Of a DNA stretch of 60,491 nt, positions 1-9,158 are shown piece after piece. The translations under genes were made by a program, and so were the position numbers. Source of the DNA: Anaeromassilibacillus sp. An172. Its GTDB lineage: Bacteria > Bacillota > Clostridia > Oscillospirales > Acutalibacteraceae. The notes below the pieces were generated by a model. That model did not search any database, was not told the DNA's origin, and was given only the letters and a program-made list of their open reading frames with translations. Positions within the stretch are counted from its first letter, which is position 1. Each line of letters begins with the position of its first letter. The stretch spans positions 1-60,491 of the forward strand of contig NZ_NFKS01000018.1 in NCBI RefSeq assembly GCF_002160515.1, given 5' to 3'.

Positions 1-29
1 TCTCTGTTTTTTCTGTTTTTCTCTATCAT
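1..29 (-). CDS. Possible 5' end of a leftward gene cut by the window edge
   Basis: An ATG on the minus strand at 29 follows AGCAGGTGAT, a moderate Shine-Dalgarno sequence, and opens nine codons (Met-Ile-Glu-Lys-Asn-Arg-Lys-Asn-Arg) without a stop before the edge. It lies just past the terminator of mrp, so a new leftward transcription unit could begin here. Nine residues do not allow a family call, and the start may be chance. Confidence 0.25.
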
Positions 30-70
30 TTTTATCACCTGCTTCTATTTTACCACTTTTATCGAAAAAA

Positions 71-131
71 GCCCAGCGAAAGCTGAGCTTTTTCGACAGG
101 CTGAAGCCGGCATCTTAAATGATGCCGGCTT
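71..131 (-). terminator. Tandem terminator with conserved linker, left copy, downstream of mrp
   Basis: Read leftward, an 11-bp hairpin (104-131, AAGCCGGCATC arms) is followed by the linker TTCAGCCTGTCGAAAAA (89-105) and a second hairpin with GCTCAGC/GCTGGGC arms (71-88), then a run of six T. It lies immediately after the mrp stop codon. The same arrangement and the identical linker recur in inverted orientation at 60345-60414. Confidence 0.75.
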
Positions 132-138
132 AGCTGTT

Positions 139-972
139 TTATTTATTAAGTTTATTCTCGATAATATCCGCTGCTTCTTCCAAAAGATTTCCCGGATAAA
201 GCTCTACTGTACCTGTATCGGCGCATTTTGCCATATCAGGGTCAATAGGAAGCTTTGCCAAAACGTCTGTGCCGTACTCCTTGGCAATCTCGTCAATGTG
301 GCTTTCGCCGAAGATGCTGTATTTCTTGCCGCAGTCAGGGCACATGAAATAGCTGTAGTTTTCAACGATACCCAAAATCGGCACGTTCATCATTTCTGCC
401 ATCTTAACAGCCTTTCCAACAATCATGGAAACCAAATCCTGCGGTGATGTAACAACGATAATTCCGTCAACAGGCAAGCTCTGGAAAACTGTAAGAGGAA
501 CATCGCCTGTTCCTGGAGGCATATCAACAAACATGTAGTCAACATCCTTCCAGATAACGTCTTTCCAGAACTGCTTTACTGTATTTGCAATAACAGGACC
601 TCTCCAGATAACCGGGTCTGTTTCGTTTTCAAGCAAAAGGTTTACTGACATAACGTCGATACCTGTCTTTGATGTTCTTGGAATTATACCGAACTCGTTT
701 CCAAGGCACTTGCCTTTAATACCAAAAGCCTTTGGAATTGACGGGCCTGTTACGTCTGCGTCCAAAACCGCTGTTTTGAAGCCTCTTCTGTTAAATGTAA
801 CAGCCATCATGGAAGTAACCATGCTTTTGCCTACTCCGCCCTTACCTGAAACAACCGCAATTACCTTTTTAACGGAACTGAGGTCGTTAAGCTTTTCAAT
901 AAGGCTTTCGGGGCTGTTTGTCTTTCCGCTGCAATTCTCTCCGCAGCTTGAGCAATCGTGAGTACAACCCAT
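139..972 (-). CDS. mrp: Mrp/NBP35-family P-loop ATPase, iron-sulfur cluster carrier
   Basis: A 277-residue member of the Mrp/ApbC/NBP35 branch of MinD-like ATPases, which carry or transfer Fe-S clusters in the cytoplasm. The deviant Walker A motif GKGGVGKS lies at about residues 43-50, with a switch/Walker B segment around DYMFVDMPPGTGD and a C-terminal CPDCGK pair of cysteines expected to bind a bridging cluster. The N-terminus also has a Cys-rich stretch (CTHDCSSCGENC), as in the Nbp35 type. The ATG is preceded by GGAGGGATT. It is a single-gene unit ending in a tandem terminator. Family identity is secure; the client proteins are unknown. Confidence 0.93.
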   Translation of the reverse strand: MGCTHDCSSCGENCSGKTNSPESLIEKLNDLSSVKKVIAVVSGKGGVGKSMVTSMMAVTFNRRGFKTAVLDADVTGPSIPKAFGIKGKCLGNEFGIIPRTSKTGIDVMSVNLLLENETDPVIWRGPVIANTVKQFWKDVIWKDVDYMFVDMPPGTGDVPLTVFQSLPVDGIIVVTSPQDLVSMIVGKAVKMAEMMNVPILGIVENYSYFMCPDCGKKYSIFGESHIDEIAKEYGTDVLAKLPIDPDMAKCADTGTVELYPGNLLEEAADIIENKLNK

Positions 973-1050
973 TTTTAATCCCTCCGAATTTTTTTACTTT
1001 TCTTTATTATATCCTATAATACACACATAATCAAATTTCCAAAACGGGAA

Positions 1051-1091
1051 AATAAAAACCATACGGGCAATTCGCTCCCTATGGTTTTATT
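1051..1091 (-). terminator. Stem-loop terminator after the 1191-1883 gene
   Basis: An imperfect inverted repeat (AATAAAAACCAT with ATGGTTTTATT) encloses a GC-containing loop. The AT-rich flanks make it potentially bidirectional. It sits between the end of the leftward gene at 1191 and mrp. Confidence 0.6.
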
Positions 1092-1190
1092 TTCTCTTAA
1101 TTAAGTTTTAGAGAAATTAAATTACCAGTCGTATTACCACTCTAACAATAATACACCAATAATTTAAAATATCAAGTACACAGGAGAATT

Positions 1191-1883
1191 TTAGTCAACT
1201 TTTTCTGACTTTTCATCCTCTGCTTCATCGCTGTCCTCAGAGCTTTCCTCTTTTTCAGCTTCTTCGCCGTAATAGAAAGCTGCTTCTTCCGCATTGTTCT
1301 CTGCGTCCAGCATATCCTGCTCGCCGAGGATTTCCTGTTCTTCTTCCGGAAAATATTCTGTATTTTCCAAGTCAGCCATTTCTTCTTCGTTTACCTGAGT
1401 TTCCTCTGTTTCCTCAGTGCTATCCTCAGAAGCTGTCTTATCCTCCAGAAGTGCTACAGCATTTTCTTCTTCCTGCTGCTCTTCCTCTTCCGGAGCGATT
1501 TCATATCCGCTGACAAAAGTATAAGGCAAGCCGTAACCGAAAGCCACAGCAGCCACAGTCATAATCAGGGCATTTTCAGCAATAGCGCTTCCGAAAGGCA
1601 TTGCCGGAATAAGATAAGCCAAAATTATGTAGAATGTTGGAAGAACAAGAAATACAAGGGTCATTGGACTGAAACGCAAAACCTGTTTGCCCTCTCCCAC
1701 TCTTGTGGCATAGAAAAGAATCACACCGAAAACGGAATAAATCAAAACATTTATAATTCCGCTCATATTTGGATTCATTGTAGATGCCAGCTGAGAAAAG
1801 AAAAATGAACAAATAACATAAGCTGTTACAAGAAACGCTGAAAAGAACAGGTTTATAGTATCTCTTTTGTTGTTTTTCTTCAC
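1191..1883 (-). CDS. Membrane protein with four predicted TM helices and a long acidic tail
   Basis: A 230-residue protein I do not recognise. Residues ~12-35, 42-60, 72-94 and 102-125 are hydrophobic and suggest four transmembrane helices. From about residue 130 to the end it is almost entirely Glu/Asp/Ser/Thr, ending in a cytoplasmic-type acidic tail. The start is GTG, chosen because GGAGGT precedes it by seven bases. It is a single-gene unit. Its plan (membrane N-terminus plus acidic tail) resembles the unrelated protein at 8316-9137. Function unknown. Confidence 0.75.
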   Translation of the reverse strand: MKKNNKRDTINLFFSAFLVTAYVICSFFFSQLASTMNPNMSGIINVLIYSVFGVILFYATRVGEGKQVLRFSPMTLVFLVLPTFYIILAYLIPAMPFGSAIAENALIMTVAAVAFGYGLPYTFVSGYEIAPEEEEQQEEENAVALLEDKTASEDSTEETEETQVNEEEMADLENTEYFPEEEQEILGEQDMLDAENNAEEAAFYYGEEAEKEESSEDSDEAEDEKSEKVD

Positions 1884-2027
1884 TTTTGAAACCTCCGACC
1901 GTTTTATAATTTCTTCAACAACGTATATATTATTATATCAATGTGATAAGTGTTTGACAAAATTATAATGGTGTACAAAAATAACAGTGCGTTTACATAC
2001 AAACACCTTTTATTTTCTTAAAAACTA

Positions 2028-2945
2028 TCATTTTGCCTTTGCCACAAGGCATACCCAGCCGTTGTCTGCGATTTCCTCAACGATTTCAAAATCATTTTTA
2101 ATTGCATTTACCACATCGTCACGTCTTGTGTCGATTATACCGCTCATAATATACACTGTGTTTTCATCCATAAAGTTTTTAACCCCTGATGAAAGCATGA
2201 TAATGGCGTCAGCCACAATATTTGCGGCGATAACATCGTATTTTCCGCTTACCTTATCTGTAAGGTTTCCGCACACAACATTAAATCTGTCGGCAACTCC
2301 GTTCATCTGGGCGTTTTCCTCTGCTGTCTTTACTGCCATCTGGTCGATATCTACGCCGAGAGCCTCTTTAGCTCCCAAAAGCAGACCTGCAATAGCCAGA
2401 ATACCGCTTCCGCAGCCAACGTCAAGCATTTTTTCTCCGCCGTGGATATATTTTTCCAAGGTTTCAAGGCAGAGTCTTGTTGTTTCGTGGTTGCCTGTAC
2501 CGAAAGCAAGACCCGGGTCAATATTCAAAACAATTCTTTCGCCCGGGTCGTAGTTATCTCTCCATGTAGGACGGATGAGCAGCTTCTCGCCTATTGGTGT
2601 GGGGTGGAAATACTGTCTCCAGTTATTGAGCCAGTCCTCTTCCTCACAGCCCTTTGTTTCTATTTTATGGTCGATACCCTCTGCTGTATATCTTTCGCTG
2701 AGAAAAGCAATAGCCTCTGCTGGATTTTCCTCAGGGCTTATATAAACGTGGATAATCGCACGGCTTCTGTCCTTTTGCAAAAGCTCCTCGTCAATCAAAT
2801 CAATATGTGCAATCTCCTGAACCTGCTCCTCGAGTCCTGTGTAGTCCTCAATATAAATTCCGTAAGGTACAACCATCTGGGCAATATCTCCAGCCTTATC
2901 CGCATCCTGGGGCAAAACTGAAATATTTATCTCTGTCCACTCCAT
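2028..2945 (-). CDS. prmA: Ribosomal protein L11 methyltransferase PrmA
   Basis: A 305-residue SAM-dependent enzyme that trimethylates ribosomal protein L11. The N-terminal substrate-binding part is followed by the methyltransferase fold with motif I LDVGCGSGILAIAG, the acidic motif GVDID, and the post-I motif IAANIVAD. The open frame extends upstream to 3014, but the ATG at 2945 starts the conserved Met-Glu-Trp-Thr-Glu sequence and has AGGAAGAG before it. It lies last in the hrcA-grpE-dnaK-dnaJ-prmA cluster, the usual Firmicutes order, 112 bases after dnaJ. Confidence 0.94.
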   Translation of the reverse strand: MEWTEINISVLPQDADKAGDIAQMVVPYGIYIEDYTGLEEQVQEIAHIDLIDEELLQKDRSRAIIHVYISPEENPAEAIAFLSERYTAEGIDHKIETKGCEEEDWLNNWRQYFHPTPIGEKLLIRPTWRDNYDPGERIVLNIDPGLAFGTGNHETTRLCLETLEKYIHGGEKMLDVGCGSGILAIAGLLLGAKEALGVDIDQMAVKTAEENAQMNGVADRFNVVCGNLTDKVSGKYDVIAANIVADAIIMLSSGVKNFMDENTVYIMSGIIDTRRDDVVNAIKNDFEIVEEIADNGWVCLVAKAK

Positions 2946-3057
2946 GCCTCTCTTCCTTTCTGTCTGTTTTAACGATTTTATTATATACAAAATTGACGCC
3001 ATGTTGTGAAACAATTATTTTATAATCTCTTACATGGCGTCTGTTTATGCAAATGTA

Positions 3058-4209
3058 TCAGTTCTCTTCAAACATTCTCTTTATCTTCTCAAAGAAGCCC
3101 TTTCTCCGGGCGTAATTTTTCTCTCCCGTTGAGTTGTCAAGCTTCTTAATAAGCTCTCTCTGAGCGTTTGTAAGGTTCTTAGGAACTTCGATTGTGACCT
3201 TAACATACTGGTCGCCTCTGCCTCTTCCGCCAAGGTGCGGAATACCTTTGCCTTTAAGCTTAAAGATATCGTTAGGCTGTGTTCCCTCGTGAACGCTGTA
3301 CTTTATCTTTCCGTCGATTGTAGGAACGGTGATTTCTGCACCCAAAGCCGCCTGAGCAAATGTAATCGGGATTTCACACCATACATCGTCACCACGGCGC
3401 TCAAATATCGGGTGAGGTCTTACATTTATATATACATGAAGGTCGCCTGCCGGGCCTCCGTTTGTACCGCTGTTGCCTCTGCCGGCTACATTTAAAATCT
3501 GACCCTCATTGATACCTGCGGGAATAGTAACGTCAACTGTTCCGTTTCTCTTAACTCTGCCGTTGCCGCCGCACTTCTTACATGGGTTATCAACAACTCT
3601 TCCCTTGCCCTTACAGGTGTCGCAGACTCTTGAGGTCTGAACAACGCCGAAAGGTGTTCTCTGATTTATTGTAACATGACCAGAGCCGCCGCAGGTTGGA
3701 CAGGTTTTCGGTGAAGTGCCTTTCTGTGCACCTGTGCCGTTACACTCGTCACAGGTTGTAATATGATTGTAATTAACCTGTTTTTTAGCGCCCTTTGCCG
3801 CTTCTTCAAAAGAAATATAAATTGTTGTTTCAACATCAGTGCCACGGACAGGGGCGTTAGGATTTGCGCTTCTTCTGCCGCCAAATCCGCCGAAACCTCC
3901 GAAAAAGCTGTTGAATATATCTCCAAGGTCAATGTCCTGACCGAAAGGACTGCCGCCTGCTCCGCCTGCACCGAAGTTGGGGTCAACTCCTGCATGACCG
4001 AACTGGTCATATCTTGCCCTTTTCTCCTTATCCGACAAAACCTCGTAGGCTTCGTTTACCTCTTTAAATTTAGCTTCCGCCTCTTTATCACCGGGGTTAA
4101 GGTCAGGGTGATATTTTTTAGCCATTTTACGGAAAGCTTTTTTTATGTCATCTTCTGAGGCATCCTTATTGATACCCAGAACCTCGTAATAATCTCTTTT
4201 ATCTGCCAA
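3058..4209 (-). CDS. dnaJ: Chaperone DnaJ (Hsp40)
   Basis: A co-chaperone that delivers substrates to DnaK and stimulates its ATPase. The J domain (residues ~3-67) contains the HPD motif in [11 protein letters not shown] Gly/Phe-rich segment follows, then four CxxCxGxG zinc-binding repeats ([32 protein letters not shown]) and the C-terminal substrate-binding domain. I place the start at TTG 4209 (Met-Ala-Asp-Lys-Arg-Asp-Tyr-Tyr): an upstream in-frame GTG at 4218 lies inside the AGGTGAG Shine-Dalgarno sequence. It has its own promoter candidate in the 200-base gap after dnaK. Confidence 0.96.
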   Translation of the reverse strand: MADKRDYYEVLGINKDASEDDIKKAFRKMAKKYHPDLNPGDKEAEAKFKEVNEAYEVLSDKEKRARYDQFGHAGVDPNFGAGGAGGSPFGQDIDLGDIFNSFFGGFGGFGGRRSANPNAPVRGTDVETTIYISFEEAAKGAKKQVNYNHITTCDECNGTGAQKGTSPKTCPTCGGSGHVTINQRTPFGVVQTSRVCDTCKGKGRVVDNPCKKCGGNGRVKRNGTVDVTIPAGINEGQILNVAGRGNSGTNGGPAGDLHVYINVRPHPIFERRGDDVWCEIPITFAQAALGAEITVPTIDGKIKYSVHEGTQPNDIFKLKGKGIPHLGGRGRGDQYVKVTIEVPKNLTNAQRELIKKLDNSTGEKNYARRKGFFEKIKRMFEEN

Positions 4210-4277
4210 ATTTCTCACCTAACTTTTAAAAAATAATGCAGTCGTTTTGCACCGTAAAACCATAACAAGGTTTTGAC

Positions 4278-4330
4278 TCTGACAATGTCAGACCTATAAT
4301 AATATATTTAATAACACCGCTGTCTGTCAA
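4278..4330 (-). promoter_or_regulatory. Candidate dnaJ promoter with a palindrome at the transcription start
   Basis: Leftward -35 TTGACA (4325-4330), an 18-base spacer and -10 TATATT (4301-4306) lie between dnaK and dnaJ. About ten bases downstream, where transcription should begin, is the near-perfect palindrome TCTGACAATGTCAGA (4278-4292). It could be an operator or a 5'-end hairpin. No CIRCE sequence is present here. Confidence 0.5.
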
Positions 4331-4372
4331 GTATTTTTAAAGATTTTTTATTTTATCTTAAATCACAAGTCA

Positions 4373-4400
4373 AGGCGACAGCATTACTGCCGCCGCCTTT
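4373..4400 (-). other. GC-rich hairpin directly after dnaK
   Basis: AAGGCG..GGCAG pairs with CTGTCGCCTT just beyond the dnaK stop. It lacks a U-tract, so it looks more like a 3'-end stabiliser or partial attenuator separating dnaK from dnaJ than a full terminator. Confidence 0.45.
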
Positions 4401-4416
4401 TAGTATTTTCAATCAA

Positions 4417-6282
4417 TTAGTTCTGACCGTCAACATCTGTAAAGTCGGCGTCATAAACGTTTCCGTTTGGCTGTGCGCCGCCGTTTGGAGCCTGGCCGTA
4501 AGGATTGCCGCCCATGTTGCCCATGTCAGGTGCGCCCTGTGGGTTCTGCTGTGGAGCAGCCTGCTGATACATCTTTGAAGAAACCTCATAGAGCTTCTTC
4601 TGGAGGTCTTCCTTAGCAGCGTCAATCATTGTCTTATCGTTCTTAGCGATAGCGTCCTTAACAGCAGCAGCCTTTGTCTTGAGAGCTTCCTTGTCGGCAG
4701 CGTCCATCTTGTCGCCGCTCTCGTTTACAAGCTTCTCAGCCTGATATGCCATGTTCTCAGCTTCGTTCTTAGCGTCAACCTCTTCACGGCGCTTCTTATC
4801 CTCTGCTGCATACTGCTCTGCTTCTCTAACTGCTTTGTCGATATCGTCCTTGGACATGTTTGTTGAAGAGCTGATTGTAATCTTCTGCTCCTTGCCTGTG
4901 CCAAGGTCCTTAGCGGATACGTTAACGATACCGTTAGCATCTATATCAAATGTAACTTCGATCTGAGGAACACCTCTCATTGCCGGAGCAATGCCGGAAA
5001 GTGTAAAGAGACCCAGCTGCTTGTTATCTCTTGCAAATTCACGCTCACCCTGGAGAACGTTGATTTCAACCTGTGTCTGATTGTCAGCAGCAGTTGAGAA
5101 AATCTGGCTCTTCTTTGTTGGGATTGTTGTGTTTCTGTCGATAACCTTTGTCATAACGCCGCCCATTGTTTCAACACCAAGTGAAAGCGGAGTAACGTCC
5201 AAAAGGAGAAGTCCTTCAACTTCGCCGCCGAGAACGCCGCCCTGGATAGCAGCACCTACTGCAACGCACTCGTCAGGGTTGATGCCCTTGAATGGCTCTT
5301 TGCCGATAAAGTTCTTAACAGCTTCCTGAACAGCCGGAATTCTTGAAGAACCGCCAACCATCAAAACCTTATCGATTTCGCCGATCTGAAGTCCGCTGTC
5401 GGAGAGAGCACGTCTAACCGGGCCCATTGTGCTTTCAACAAGGTCTGAAGTAAGCTCGTTGAACTTTGCTCTTGTAAGAGTCATGTCAAGGTGCTTAGGA
5501 CCTGTTGCGTCTGCTGTGATAAATGGAAGGTTAATGCTTGCTGTTGTGATACCTGAAAGGTCAATCTTTGCCTTTTCAGCAGCTTCTTTAAGTCTCTGCA
5601 TAGCCATCTTATCGCCTGAAAGGTCGATACCTGTTTCTGACTTAAAGCCCTGGATCATCCAGTTGATAATTCTCTGGTCAAAGTCGTCGCCGCCGAGACG
5701 GTTGTTACCTGCTGTTGCCAAAACTTCCTGAACGCCGTCGCCCATCTCAATGATGGATACATCGAATGTACCGCCGCCCAAGTCGTAAACCATAACCTTC
5801 TGGTCTTTTTCCTTATCTATGCCATATGAAAGAGCCGCAGCTGTTGGCTCGTTGATAATTCTCTTAACGTCAAGGCCTGCAATCTTACCTGCGTCCTTTG
5901 TTGCCTGACGCTGTGCGTCTGTGAAGTATGCAGGAACTGTGATAACTGCCTGTGTTACTTTCTCGCCCAGATATGCTTCTGCATCAGCCTTAAGCTTTTG
6001 AAGAATCATAGCGGAAATTTCCTGTGGTGTGTAGCTCTTGCCCTCGATATTTACCTTGTAGTCGGAGCCCATCTCTCTTTTGATTGAAGAAACTGTGTTA
6101 GGGTTTGTGATAGCCTGACGCTTTGCAACCTGACCTACAAGTCTTTCGCCGCCCTTAAATGCTACAACTGACGGAGTTGTTCTTGAACCCTCAGCGTTAG
6201 GGATAACTACAGGCTCGCCGCCTTCAATAACTGCTACACAAGAGTTTGTTGTACCTAAATCTATACCTATTGTCTTTGCCAT
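4417..6282 (-). CDS. dnaK: Chaperone DnaK (Hsp70)
   Basis: The main Hsp70, 621 residues. The nucleotide-binding domain shows the N-terminal phosphate loop [14 protein letters not shown], the connect/phosphate 2 motif [13 protein letters not shown] and the adenosine motif [11 protein letters not shown]. The substrate-binding domain follows the [11 protein letters not shown] linker region. The helical lid ends in a Gly/Asn/Pro/Gln-rich tail ([18 protein letters not shown]) and the acidic terminus [11 protein letters not shown]. It works with DnaJ and GrpE encoded on either side. The start ATG has GGGAGGAA upstream. Transcription is expected from the CIRCE-controlled hrcA promoter. Confidence 0.98.
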   Translation of the reverse strand: MAKTIGIDLGTTNSCVAVIEGGEPVVIPNAEGSRTTPSVVAFKGGERLVGQVAKRQAITNPNTVSSIKREMGSDYKVNIEGKSYTPQEISAMILQKLKADAEAYLGEKVTQAVITVPAYFTDAQRQATKDAGKIAGLDVKRIINEPTAAALSYGIDKEKDQKVMVYDLGGGTFDVSIIEMGDGVQEVLATAGNNRLGGDDFDQRIINWMIQGFKSETGIDLSGDKMAMQRLKEAAEKAKIDLSGITTASINLPFITADATGPKHLDMTLTRAKFNELTSDLVESTMGPVRRALSDSGLQIGEIDKVLMVGGSSRIPAVQEAVKNFIGKEPFKGINPDECVAVGAAIQGGVLGGEVEGLLLLDVTPLSLGVETMGGVMTKVIDRNTTIPTKKSQIFSTAADNQTQVEINVLQGEREFARDNKQLGLFTLSGIAPAMRGVPQIEVTFDIDANGIVNVSAKDLGTGKEQKITISSSTNMSKDDIDKAVREAEQYAAEDKKRREEVDAKNEAENMAYQAEKLVNESGDKMDAADKEALKTKAAAVKDAIAKNDKTMIDAAKEDLQKKLYEVSSKMYQQAAPQQNPQGAPDMGNMGGNPYGQAPNGGAQPNGNVYDADFTDVDGQN

Positions 6283-6342
6283 AATAAATTCCTCCCGATA
6301 ATACTTATATCATAAATTAGTATGTTGTCTGTTTAATTTTTA

Positions 6343-6897
6343 TCAGTCACAGTTGGCAACCTGCACCATTGCGTGTCTGATTACTCTGTTTCCTATTTTG
6401 TAACCTTTCTGGAAAACCTGAGAGATTGTGTTTTTACCAAGCTCTGCATTTTCCGCTGTGGAAATTGCGTTGTGAATTTCCGGGTTGAACTCTTCTCCGA
6501 TTTCTCCGAAAACCTCAACCTTTAATTTAGCAAGTGATGCGACAAGCTGATTTTTTACAAGCTCAAGTCCTTTTTTAAATTCATCCGGAGCGTCGCCCAT
6601 ATTCATCAGTGCCATATCAAGGCTGTCTGCTACAGGCAAAAGCTGTTCAACTGCCTTTGCGGTAGCGTCGTCATAAATTGAAAGCTTTTCCGCCTGAGTG
6701 CGCTTTCTGTAGTTGTCGTACTCTGCGGCAAGTCTTAAATAGCTGTCCTTTTGAGCCGCCAATGCGTCCTGAGCCTTTTTAAGCTCTTCTGCATTTTTGT
6801 CCTGTGTTTCTTCCACAGGCTCCTGATTTGCCTCAGTCTCAGTCTGAACCTTGGTTTCCTGAGCTTCGGTGTTCTTCTCTTCTTTTTTCTTACCCAT
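6343..6897 (-). CDS. grpE: Nucleotide exchange factor GrpE
   Basis: A 184-residue partner of DnaK that releases ADP. The first ~45 residues are a charged Glu/Lys/Thr/Gln-rich disordered segment, followed by the long dimerisation coiled coil (about 45-90, containing LRLAAEYDNYRKRT) and the C-terminal beta domain with FNPEIHNAIS and GYKIGNRVIRHAMVQVAN, the family signature. It lies between hrcA and dnaK in the heat-shock operon, with 54 and 60 bases to its neighbours. Confidence 0.96.
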   Translation of the reverse strand: MGKKKEEKNTEAQETKVQTETEANQEPVEETQDKNAEELKKAQDALAAQKDSYLRLAAEYDNYRKRTQAEKLSIYDDATAKAVEQLLPVADSLDMALMNMGDAPDEFKKGLELVKNQLVASLAKLKVEVFGEIGEEFNPEIHNAISTAENAELGKNTISQVFQKGYKIGNRVIRHAMVQVANCD

Positions 6898-6951
6898 GTT
6901 TTCATCTCCTTAAAATGAAAGGGATTTTTATTTATATATTATAGTTAACTT

Positions 6952-7980
6952 TTAAACTTCAACCAGTTCATTTATAAGATTTCCGGCTTTCTCTGCTGTA
7001 AACTTTACAACCGACATAACCGCCGCAAAATCAATTCTTCCTATTCCTACCGCTGCTACGGCTCCCGCCGTTCTGCCTGCAATATCGTATCTCGATACCA
7101 CCAGCGAGCAGTTTTTAAGCTCCGGCTCTCCGCTTTCCTCACCTATAAATATACGGTTTTCGGAAACCTTTGTATGGAGCAGTTCAGAGAGTCTTTCTCT
7201 GTCGTTTAAAAAACTAACTGCCGCCCTTACATCTGTCATATATTCTCCGCCGGAGAACATAAGATTAGTCATACCGGAAACTGTCATCTGGGTTTTTGTC
7301 GCCTGCTGAGCCGCTTCGCTTACCGAAACCAGCACGCTTGGCATAAACAATGAAAGATTTCCGAATGACGCCGCCGTGGTCTGGATAAAGGGAATGGTGA
7401 TGTCCTCAAGAGGCATTCCCGCAAAGCACTCGTTTAAAGCCGCATCAAACACCCTGAGCATTTCAGGTGTCAAAACAAACTCTGTTCTGAAAAGCTGGGT
7501 CTTAATCATTCCCGAGGAGGTCACAAGCACCGTCATTCCCGTGTGCCTTCCTGTCTGTACAAAGTGGAGTCTGTGAACTCTCACGTCCTCAGAAGGAGGC
7601 GTTGTGGTTATCGCCGTAAGTCCCGTGACCGTTGCCACAACCTTTGAGGCTTCGGACAATATGCTTTCAGGAGCTTCAAAATGCGACTCCAGCGACCTTG
7701 TGATATACTCTGCAACCCTGGGGTTTATGGGCTTTATCTCCATGAGGTTATCTATATAATACCTAAGTCCCATCAAAGTGGGGATTCTTCCTGCGGAAGT
7801 GTGAGGCTGTTCAAGATAACCCATTGCGGAAAGGTCCGCAAGCTCGTTTCTTATTGTTGCCGAGGATACATTCAAATCCGTTTCGGTCTGAAGAAACTTG
7901 GAGCCCACCGGTTCACCGGTCATCAGATAGTTTTCTGCAACGGCGGATAAGATTTTTTGTTTTCTCTGTGTAAGCTGCAT
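6952..7980 (-). CDS. hrcA: Heat-inducible transcription repressor HrcA
   Basis: A 342-residue repressor that binds CIRCE and depends on GroEL for activity. The N-terminal winged helix (residues ~1-75) contains LTQRKQKILSAVAENYLMTGEPVGSK in pieces and the conserved VSSATIRNELADLSAMGYLEQPHTSAGRIPT region. A GAF-like middle domain and the C-terminal IGRIDFAAVMSVV segment follow. The ATG at 7980 is chosen over an in-frame GTG at 7989, which falls within the GAGGTGAG ribosome binding site. It is first in the operon and should regulate itself and dnaK through the CIRCE at 8013-8039. Confidence 0.96.
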   Translation of the reverse strand: MQLTQRKQKILSAVAENYLMTGEPVGSKFLQTETDLNVSSATIRNELADLSAMGYLEQPHTSAGRIPTLMGLRYYIDNLMEIKPINPRVAEYITRSLESHFEAPESILSEASKVVATVTGLTAITTTPPSEDVRVHRLHFVQTGRHTGMTVLVTSSGMIKTQLFRTEFVLTPEMLRVFDAALNECFAGMPLEDITIPFIQTTAASFGNLSLFMPSVLVSVSEAAQQATKTQMTVSGMTNLMFSGGEYMTDVRAAVSFLNDRERLSELLHTKVSENRIFIGEESGEPELKNCSLVVSRYDIAGRTAGAVAAVGIGRIDFAAVMSVVKFTAEKAGNLINELVEV

Positions 7981-8012
7981 TTCACTCACCTCAAATCAAT
8001 CGCCGTTATTCA

Positions 8013-8039
8013 TTAGCACTCTATAAACCCGAGTGCTAA
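8013..8039 (-). promoter_or_regulatory. CIRCE operator of the hrcA-dnaK operon
   Basis: TTAGCACTC, nine bases, GAGTGCTAA: a perfect match to the CIRCE inverted repeat bound by HrcA. It lies between the promoter -10 box at 8050 and the hrcA start, the position expected for repression of transcription and possible effects on mRNA stability. Confidence 0.97.
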
Positions 8040-8049
8040 CTACATCTAT

Positions 8050-8078
8050 AATGTACCATTAAAGTCAGCAAAAGTCAA
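8050..8078 (-). promoter_or_regulatory. Sigma-A promoter of the heat-shock operon
   Basis: Leftward -35 TTGACT (8073-8078), 17-base spacer, -10 TACATT (8050-8055). The CIRCE begins about ten bases downstream, so HrcA would cover the transcription start. Confidence 0.8.
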
Positions 8079-8215
8079 GTGTTTATTTTAAATTTTTTAA
8101 TATTCATTTTCTATTCACCTTTCTTTCATATAAGGAAAAGTAAATCCGATAAAAGCTGTATATCACCATATTTAATGATTTATGATATTTTTTGACACAT
8201 TACAATAAAAACCGA

Positions 8216-8245
8216 TTGACAACCACTGTTAAACAAAGATATAAT
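8216..8245 (+). promoter_or_regulatory. Sigma-A promoter for the 8316 gene
   Basis: -35 TTGACA (8216-8221), 18-base spacer, -10 TATAAT (8240-8245), followed by about 70 bases of 5' leader. The rest of the divergent 8040-8315 region is AT-rich and shows nothing else I can name. Confidence 0.75.
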
Positions 8246-8315
8246 TAACATAAAGTATTTATTTAGTAGTCTGTTAAACTACAGCTATTATTCGCAGACA
8301 AAGGAGATTTTCATT

Positions 8316-9137
8316 ATGATAATATTTACAATCATATGTGCGGTAATGTATTTTATCTCCGCAATAATTCTTTTTATGCCAAAGTTCAGAAAGTACCCGT
8401 TTTTTAAGCCTTTCGGTGTTTATATGGCATATCAGGGTATCTGGACTCTTTTAAGCTACCCTGTAAATCAGCTTTTCCCTACAAATCAGGTTATGACTGT
8501 TTTGAACTACATTGGAAGCTTTGTTTTCTGTCTGTATTTTCTCTTTATTTATTTCACCTCTCAGAAAAACAAAGGCAACTCAGGCAAAAAACCTGTTAAA
8601 GCCAAAAAGTCAACTCCTGTTAAAGAAAAGAAAGCTGAACCGAAACGACGTCAGCCAAGATACAAGGATGACTCCGAGGATTTCGATTCTGTTATAGCTT
8701 CAACAAAGAAAAAGCGTTATACCGAAAAAACAGAAGAACCGGAAATCACATCAACCTATATTGACGATGAACCTGTCGCTCCTAAAAAGAGCAGCAGATT
8801 TGAAGAAAACAGTAAGGGCGCATCTAAATACAGCATAGATGATGAGGACCTGCTTTACAGCGAGTTCGACGATGAGGACGAGAACAAAGCAGACGAGCTG
8901 GAAAACGTAGAAATCACCGACGAGGACTTGGAATATTACGACGATGATAATACAGACGAGGATACCGAGGACGAAGAAGAGGTTGATTTGTACGACGACT
9001 TCGATGACGATATGCTTGATGATGAGGAAGAAGAGGAAGAACTCCCCGACGATTACGACGACGATGACCTTTATGTTGATTTTGACGATGACGATGATGA
9101 CTTAGAAACATTAAGGGGCAGAAGATACAGGAAATAA
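8316..9137 (+). CDS. Membrane protein with extremely acidic repetitive C-terminus
   Basis: A 273-residue protein of unknown function. Residues 1-85 hold about three hydrophobic helices. Residues ~86-130 are rich in Lys/Arg (KKPVKAKKSTPVKEKK), and from about 180 to 265 the sequence is almost all Asp and Glu, ending in the basic RGRRYRK. The charge switch from basic to acidic suggests an extended cytoplasmic tail that could bind metal, or a basic protein or membrane surface; this is inference. AAAGGAGAT precedes the ATG. It is followed 21 bases later by a small membrane protein gene, likely in the same transcript. Confidence 0.75.
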   Translation: MIIFTIICAVMYFISAIILFMPKFRKYPFFKPFGVYMAYQGIWTLLSYPVNQLFPTNQVMTVLNYIGSFVFCLYFLFIYFTSQKNKGNSGKKPVKAKKSTPVKEKKAEPKRRQPRYKDDSEDFDSVIASTKKKRYTEKTEEPEITSTYIDDEPVAPKKSSRFEENSKGASKYSIDDEDLLYSEFDDEDENKADELENVEITDEDLEYYDDDNTDEDTEDEEEVDLYDDFDDDMLDDEEEEEELPDDYDDDDLYVDFDDDDDDLETLRGRRYRK

Positions 9138-9158
9138 TAAGAAATCCGGAGGAATTAC

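Noticed and set aside
4751-5731. Several rightward frames of 70-100 codons opposite dnaK
   Set aside because: They are antisense shadows of dnaK codon bias, with no ribosome binding sites or recognised motifs.
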